Source: Inonotus obliquus
Taxonomy: Eukaryota > Basidiomycota > Agaricomycetes > Hymenochaetales > Hymenochaetaceae
Direction of reading: 5' to 3'
Length of the DNA stretch: 64,000 nt
Assembly (NCBI GenBank): GCA_032164295.1
Contig: JAJHTX010000001.1
Location: 496,001 to 560,000, forward strand
Part shown: positions 58,266 through 64,000 of the stretch, piece after piece
How the letters are laid out: each line of letters starts with the position of its first letter
Numbering within the stretch: the stretch's first letter is position 1
Notes under the pieces: model-generated
Told to the model about the DNA's origin: nothing
What the model saw: only the letters and a program-made list of their open reading frames with translations
The model's database searches: none
Translations under genes and position numbers: made by a program

Positions 58266-58828
58266 TCGGGTATATGCGGGAATCGAGGACCAGACTCCTT
58301 GGGGTTTGTCAGGGTCATGACACGTGAGGTTATCATCTCGTGACCCAGACGCGTCTTGCTTCCCCTCAGCTTTATTGATTATCTAGCGGTTCTGCACGCA
58401 ATGCCAGATAAATATATTGTTTTTGAGAGGCGTGGTTGATGTCCTATTAGATAGGTGATTGCTCAGAAGGACTGAAAACACGTTGTAGACGCGTGTTCTG
58501 TTTGTTTGATAGTATGTACGCGACTTTCCCACGGAGTAACGATCCTGTGACTTGTACTTCCCTTTTTCGATTCTGACGTCCTTGTACTACCCGTGTCCAT
58601 TCCCTCCTTTACGTCCTCACAACACCTCATCCGTCTCCCTCCTCTCCCTCCGTTGTCTCGCACCTTTATTCTATCTCTATCTCTTCGTTCTTGCTTCTGC
58701 ACATACAGCCCAACGATTCTTGGATTCTTCTTGATTTACCCATCAAGCCGCGTGTTACAAGCCACGCATACGTAGGTCATCTATTTGAGGGTTTTGTTCA
58801 ATCCTCTCTGCTTTGATCGCGCGGCGCC
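58266..58828. other. Promoter region of the C2H2 gene
   Basis: Includes a pyrimidine-rich run near 58580-58700 close upstream of ATG 58829. No gene seen. Confidence 0.5.
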
Positions 58829-60924
58829 ATGGAACGGCATTCGAGTATGTCCAATATCCCAGATCGCACGAATAGAAGTGGCGCTGGGCGACAACCCTTG
58901 CAACGCCATGCCACAGCGGACCTATCGTTTTTCACACCGTCGTCAACTTCCTTCCACCCAAAGCCATACATTCCTAGCGTGGTACCTGTTCCCATACGCA
59001 CGACAAGAACGTCGGCGTTGTCTTCACTCCAGCACCACGAATCGTCCTCGAGTGCTATGCTGCAGCAGAAGTCACTCGACGTGTCTCCCGACGATCTGGA
59101 TGCATTTTTCATTCGATATCCATTCACGTCGTTCCCTGATGCTCATTTGTACCCCGAAGGTTTGACGTTTAACGTGATGACTGAGCAGCCAGACTGGTTC
59201 CTTGACCCAGCAGACTTCAGGAGGGAGAACGAGACAGATCCCAATCGGATCGTGTACCCTCAAATTCTTGAACCACCTCGTGGATGGTGTCCCATGAGGA
59301 AGAAAGATGCCAAAGACAAAGGCCCTGAGCTGTACAACGGTGAAGATGTGCCTAGGCTGAGATGTACGTTCTGTAGGAGAACATATGCTGGCGTCAATGC
59401 GAAGAGCATGTGGAGGAGACATGTTCTTGAGAAACACAAGATTCCCATGGCGAATAGACGCGATGAAGGCAGCGGAAGGGGGCGGAGTTCGTCGAATAGT
59501 AAGTATAATATGAAATCACCATTTCGAGTGTCGCTAACGCTGCGACAGAGGAAAATAGGCGATCCTCGTCGTCTGCCCCAACCATCAAGAAAGATGGTTT
59601 CACAATCCAGACCTTTTTCAAACCAAACATGACGGAAGCTGCGTCACCTTCTGTACCGAACAGTATCTCGGAGAATCGCGCTTCGCGGAATACGGACCCA
59701 GAGCCTCGATCACCTTCGCCCAACCGCGCAGATGAAGTCGGAGAGACAGAGACTGTCGAAAAGTTAGGAGAAATCGTGCACATTCCCGCTCCAACAAAGC
59801 CTACAGAGCCAGAGATTGTTCCCGACGATGATGCAAGGAGCTGCTCATCTCATCGATCGCCACAGCTTTCTCGTGTACTTCCACCGTCCTCTCCCCTGGA
59901 AGAGGGAGCATCGCACCTGTCGTGGCTCGATCTTTCATCTAGTCCGATGAGGACGCCAAATCTACATAAGAAGCGAAGCCACTTAAGAATGCCGTGGAAA
60001 TTTCCCAGCCCGAGCCACCCGTTGTATTCTGGCCCCGACGAATTATGCCTGGGTGTCCCGATTGGCGGCATGACAGGGGAAGGGCTTCGTTCTTCGTATG
60101 TTGCACTGCAAGCAAGCCCATTCCCTGGTACTGCGGGAAATCAGCTACAGTTTTCGAGTCCTGTTGCTGCTTCGCCTCTGAGCCAGAAGCCGGTGACGGG
60201 GAGAGTACTTGGGTGGAAACGGCCGAAGAATAGGACCAAGAGCAAGCTCCCTCCTCTCCCTGATCCTTCACCTCGTCGTCCACTGTATACTGGCCCTCTG
60301 CCGGTGCCCTTGTCTGACGGGCTTCAATTGTCACCGCCTCCCGACCTTACGATGTCGACGGACAGTGACATCGACAATTCATTTTCTTCTCTGGGCGAAC
60401 CATTCTCAACCGATGCATTCTCGAAGTGGTTCGATATGAGCAGCCCAAAGAAGGGCGAGAAAGACGACACACTACTCACCGGCTTGCCTGATACACCGCT
60501 TCGTCGCTCAACGAGTAGCTCGGCGATAGACAAGTTACAACTAGTCTCGCCTGAGAAAGAAACGGAGAAAGATGAGGAATCGGCTTCGACACTTTTGCCT
60601 TCCGGCTTTGGACTGGGACTAAATTTCAAGATTAATCTAGCGACCTCCGGCTCCAAGCGAGCAAGATCTGAAGGACTATCCGATCATGATTCCGAAGATG
60701 AATTCGGAGAATTGCTCTGCCCGAAGGAAGACCCGGTCAAAGCAGCTCAGCCAGCGCCCGGCAAGAAATCTGGTCATAAACCGGGAAATTCATCTATTTC
60801 GTCAATATCCACCAATTCCACCGAGCATGAGGTGGCTCATACCAGCACAGACGTTGATTCCGAGGACCTGGAGTTTGTCTTTGGGGACTCGATACCGTTG
60901 AAGAAACGACGCTTGCTCACCTAA
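58829..60924 (+). CDS. C2H2-type zinc-finger protein, disordered
   Basis: Exons 58829-59498 and 59549-60924 give 681 residues. Start in GCCATGG context. One zinc-finger-like element lies near residues 178-202: LRCTFCRRTYAGVNAKSMWRRHVLEKHK, spacing C-x2-C-x15-H-x4-H, longer than a classical finger but similar to atypical fungal ones. Just before it is a conserved-looking block (DLDAFFIRYPFTSFPDAHLYPEG and WFLDPADFRREN). After it the chain is Ser/Pro-rich with repeated (R/H)(R/P)PLY(T/S)GP motifs near 60008 and 60275, an acidic block and a basic C-terminus KKRRLL that can serve as a nuclear signal. A DNA-binding or chromatin role is a reasonable guess. Confidence 0.72.
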
Positions 60925-61635
60925 ATAACTACACTTTCCAAGAGTATGCTTTCTATTTTGAGGCGGTCGTTGTCTTCATCCATCCTCCATTTGCCATGTG
61001 TTTTCTGTTTCATTATCTACAGCTCGTTGGTTCTTTTGCCCAATGAGCCTTGCTTTTTGCTTTTCCTTCTATCCTTTGTTATTATTTATCGCTTTCACAG
61101 CGTTCTTTGTCTCCAGATTATGCGAAGTTTCTAATGTGTGTCTTTCCTACCATCCACATCCCCACCTGATCGCTTCTCATTCAGTAGCTGGCCTTTCTTC
61201 AGATAGGACAGACTCTGTTGCTTTCTTTTGATTCGATTATTCTCGACCTTTGTGTCCCGAGTGCTTCTAATAATTTGGAAGCTTGCTCGCTCGTGTTCCT
61301 TTTCGCTCTTGTGTCTTGTACTATATGTCTCGTGTTTCTGTTTGTTTCGCCCTCGTCCAACGGACTTCTAGCCTGTACCACAGCTCTGTATGCATACCGC
61401 TGCCCTTCTGAAATGAAGGGCGAGCCGACTGTTGTTGGGCGGTTGCCGTATTTTTCTGGCTCGTGACGGCTTCATGTCGAAAGCCCTTGTTGTAACGTCG
61501 TATTCCGTTCCGCTTTCCTATTTGTGCACGTTATACACGGTAGGAGGAGAGGAGTACTGTAGAATAAATATGAGAGAGTATCCTATCTAAATCTGGTTCT
61601 GAAAGAAAGACTGGATCAACAACCTCAAGCTTTGA
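60925..61635. other. Gap between tandem genes
   Basis: 3' flank of the C2H2 gene (T-rich) and short promoter of the ARMH3-like gene. Overlapping ORFs without motifs. Confidence 0.55.
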
Positions 61636-64000
61636 ATGAGACCGTCATCAACTCGCCTTGTGTCAAAATTTGTCGCAACATATGATAGACTATTCGCCGG
61701 GTATACATCTGAACTTATTGCGCCCAATGAATCTCCCGCGCGGTTCTGGGCGAACTTATTAGCATTGCAGGTCGATACTGCTCATCTTGGGAAGAAGATA
61801 GACAGGCTGAGGAAGGAGGACATTTTGGGGAGTCATAAGGTTCGTGTCATCCGTTTTTAACACTTTCGCATTGTAAATAATTAATGAGACTGCTCATTCT
61901 ACTGATTCCCTGATTCCCAGTAGTCCCTCCTAAACACCCTTTGCGAGACATGCATCTCATACCTAGGAGGGACATCGCATCTTGCACTGGGTACGGAGAA
62001 GGAGGGATATGATAGAGCTGCACATTCGGCAGAGACGCTGGGTGTGGTTGTGAGGTGTGTGATGGAGAAGGGATTGGATGGCTGGGAGGTTATGGAGGTG
62101 CTTGCGGGTGGGGTTGCGAAAAGTGACGAGGTGTTCTTGGTAGGTGGTTTCGAAGAACTCGGGTAATGATTGACCAACCGGCATATCTGTGTAGGGTCTG
62201 GTAAATGCAATAGAAGAAGTGCTGCTCGACGACTCGGCCCCGCGTACGTCTTAACACACTCTGATAAAGCCTTGGTATATACTAACGAATATGAATCTGT
62301 TCAGCAACTCTCAAACATGCCATCCTCCGTCTCGCGCTCATATTCACGAGTTCGATCGGTCAACTCAGCCCGAGCGCATACCTCCTCCGTAAGAGCCTCT
62401 TTCCAACCCTAACAGGTATTACAAAGAACCAGGAGACACGGGAGTATACGTTCGAAGTCGTCGTGCTATTAAGCGTTTTGGCTGGGTTCCATAGGACAGA
62501 TGCGCCGAGGTTGAATGGGTATCTGAGGGAGGTGGAGAGGACGGAGGATCGGGAATGTGAGTACTTGCATTGTTTGAAGAGGTGTGCTCACTGAACGATT
62601 GGTTGGGCAGTTCTGAGGATATTCATACACACTGCAAACTATACTATGGACAACATCGCCAAGTACGTATATTTCATTATCTCCTCATTCTCGTGTGTCG
62701 ACGATTGATGCCAACTCTGCAAATAACGAGTAGAGCATATCAGGAGATCATGGATGACTCTCCGCCGTCGTTTTCGAGCTCCGTTAGCAACCTCCTTGCT
62801 TCCTTTCGACCAGATAGAGCGCTGTCGCCGACCCCAAATGATACGCCCAAGGACCTGTTTAAGAATCAGTGAGCATATCCTTTGGACCAAGAGGTTTAGT
62901 GTCCTAACTGTGCTTTGCCTGTTTCACAGACCTATCGAAGCCGCTGTCATTCTGTTTCCATTCTACGATTTCTTACACCTCAATACTGTCTTCAACGCGA
63001 TTCTCATCGGACCTTTCATTTCCTCCTCGACTCCTTCTACGTCTCAAACTACAACCATCGGGAAGGCGAAAGCCCGAGCCTCATCTTCTTCCTTACCACC
63101 ACCTTTATGCACTTTCCTAACTCTCGCTTCATATATCCTTACGCACGCGACGTCGGTACAAAGTCCACGAGCGGCAGCGTATGGAAACCTGTGCCTCGCG
63201 ACTATCTTACGCCTTGTGGAAAATGATGTTGCGATGAGCGCGCTTGTTATGCCTGGTGACGTAGGAGTGAGGATATGTCGACAGGTGAGTGTGAATGAAG
63301 TCCTGGTGTACCAACAGGATGGGAGGGCTAATTAGTTGTGTCCTATTTCTCTCTTTGCGAAAGAGGCTCCCTGAGCTTCCAACTGGACCGAATGGACGAC
63401 CTGTCTTATGCGCGGTGTTGGATTGTTGTGTGTTATGGTTGAGACATAATCTGCACAGACGGTTGGAGACTCAGTCTTATCTGTACGTCGCTGCTGCTTA
63501 CCATGCGCGTAACTACGTTGATTGATTCTTTAGAATTTGCGTTTGGATATTGCAACGCGTTGTTTGGTTCTTAAGTAAGACGAGACGGCGATTAGGTCCG
63601 TCCGTCTGACTGTTTCATTCATCCACGGTCTGTGATCGTATTGATTTGGTGTGCATAGAGTACCATTGGGAAGAACTCTGGAGGTCATTGATCTTGCTGC
63701 TTAACTTCTTATCCGCAAAAATGCCCGATTCCTTAAAGGTGGAGCAGCTTGTCCAAGAGGTTATTACTTCTCTCGGTTTTGGTGAGGAGCTGATATACAA
63801 TCGTTTCTGGCCACATAGACCGTCGTCTTGCTTGACTATTCCCTGAGCCACGGCGAAACATTCCTTGGGACTGCTCAAGATATCCATCAAATTGTCGTAA
63901 GTACTTACTCATGCGTTGAATCTCACTGTGCCTTTTGAAATTTTCCTTCATTCAACTAGTATGAACTTGTTCGTTCTACCGTTACTCTACACAATCAACA
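61636..64000 (+). CDS. Armadillo-like helical protein, ARMH3 homologue (5' part)
   Basis: Exons 61636-61839, 61924-62139, 62195-62243, 62305-62556, 62611-62662, 62734-62868, 62930-63284, 63364-63482, 63534-63595, 63659-63759, 63819-63896 and 63960 to beyond the window; about 555 residues visible, frame open at 64000. The chain is all-helical: KFVATYDRLFAGY at the start, LLNTLCETCISYLGG, HAILRLALIFTSSIGQLSP, PIEAAVILFPFYDFLHLNTVFNAIL, and YHWEELWRSLILLLNFL then LSHGETFL near the end. The WxELWRxLxxLLxFL block and its context match ARMH3 (formerly C10orf76, DUF1741), a Golgi-associated protein that in animals binds GBF1 and PI4KB. The fungal role is unknown. The ORF 62570-62872 and others in the region are shadows. 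Confidence 0.85.

Noticed and set aside
62754..63335. Long ORF starting at 62754 as an independent gene
   Set aside because: Its 3' part is an exon of the ARMH3-like gene; the 5' part is out of frame with that gene's real exon.

Overview
The window is nuclear DNA of a filamentous basidiomycete, most likely an Agaricomycete. Genes are dense, sit on both strands and carry many short (about 45-70 nt) introns, nearly all GT-AG. The gene content also fits: paired AA9 lytic polysaccharide monooxygenases, saccharopine dehydrogenase of fungal lysine synthesis, DUF6593 proteins and an Ies1-type INO80 subunit. I see no transposon, tRNA, rRNA or CRISPR. All exon coordinates were read by eye; for the gene models, each exon join was checked to keep the reading frame open.

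Layout, left half. The 3' end of a PH-domain (RhoGEF-like) gene (1-482) is followed by a decayed copy (1842-3260) and an intact copy (4114-5481) of an unusual four-TM PalI/SUR7-type membrane protein carrying a C-terminal RING finger. Two minus-strand members of a seven-TM family follow (5808-7318, 7766-9305), then an amino-acid permease (9833-11997) and a pseudokinase-like nuclear protein (12675-15836). A third, plus-strand seven-TM member (16438-18030), a doubtful single-TM ORF and a multi-TM protein (18949-20523) come next. Two tandem AA9 LPMO genes (21213-22273, 23054-24083), LYS1 (25554-26972), a disordered protein (27935-29466) and an SDR (30329-31458) complete this half.

Layout, right half. 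A TTC1-like TPR protein (31997-33071) converges on mitochondrial inner membrane peptidase IMP1 (33172-33848). Two tandem DUF6593 genes (34143-34854, 35575-36402), an F-box/LRR-like remnant (36705-38000), a PlsC acyltransferase (38765-40421), TIM8 (40934-41337), a very large alpha/beta hydrolase (41758-45784) and the Ies1 homologue (46512-48752) follow. Then come a single-pass membrane protein (49845-51491), a tandem duplication carrying two small unknown genes (52261-52792, 54124-54624), a Kv-beta-like aldo/keto reductase (55513-57405), a DUF423/TMEM256 protein (57657-58265), a C2H2 protein (58829-60924) and the 5' part of an ARMH3-like gene that runs off the window (61636-64000).

How the parts relate. 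Housekeeping genes (LYS1, TIM8, IMP1, TTC1, Ies1, ARMH3) are interleaved with lineage-specific tandem families (PalI-RING, seven-TM, AA9, DUF6593, the small-protein pair). These tandem families, at different stages of divergence and decay, are the main point of interest. I found no metabolic cluster or defence system.
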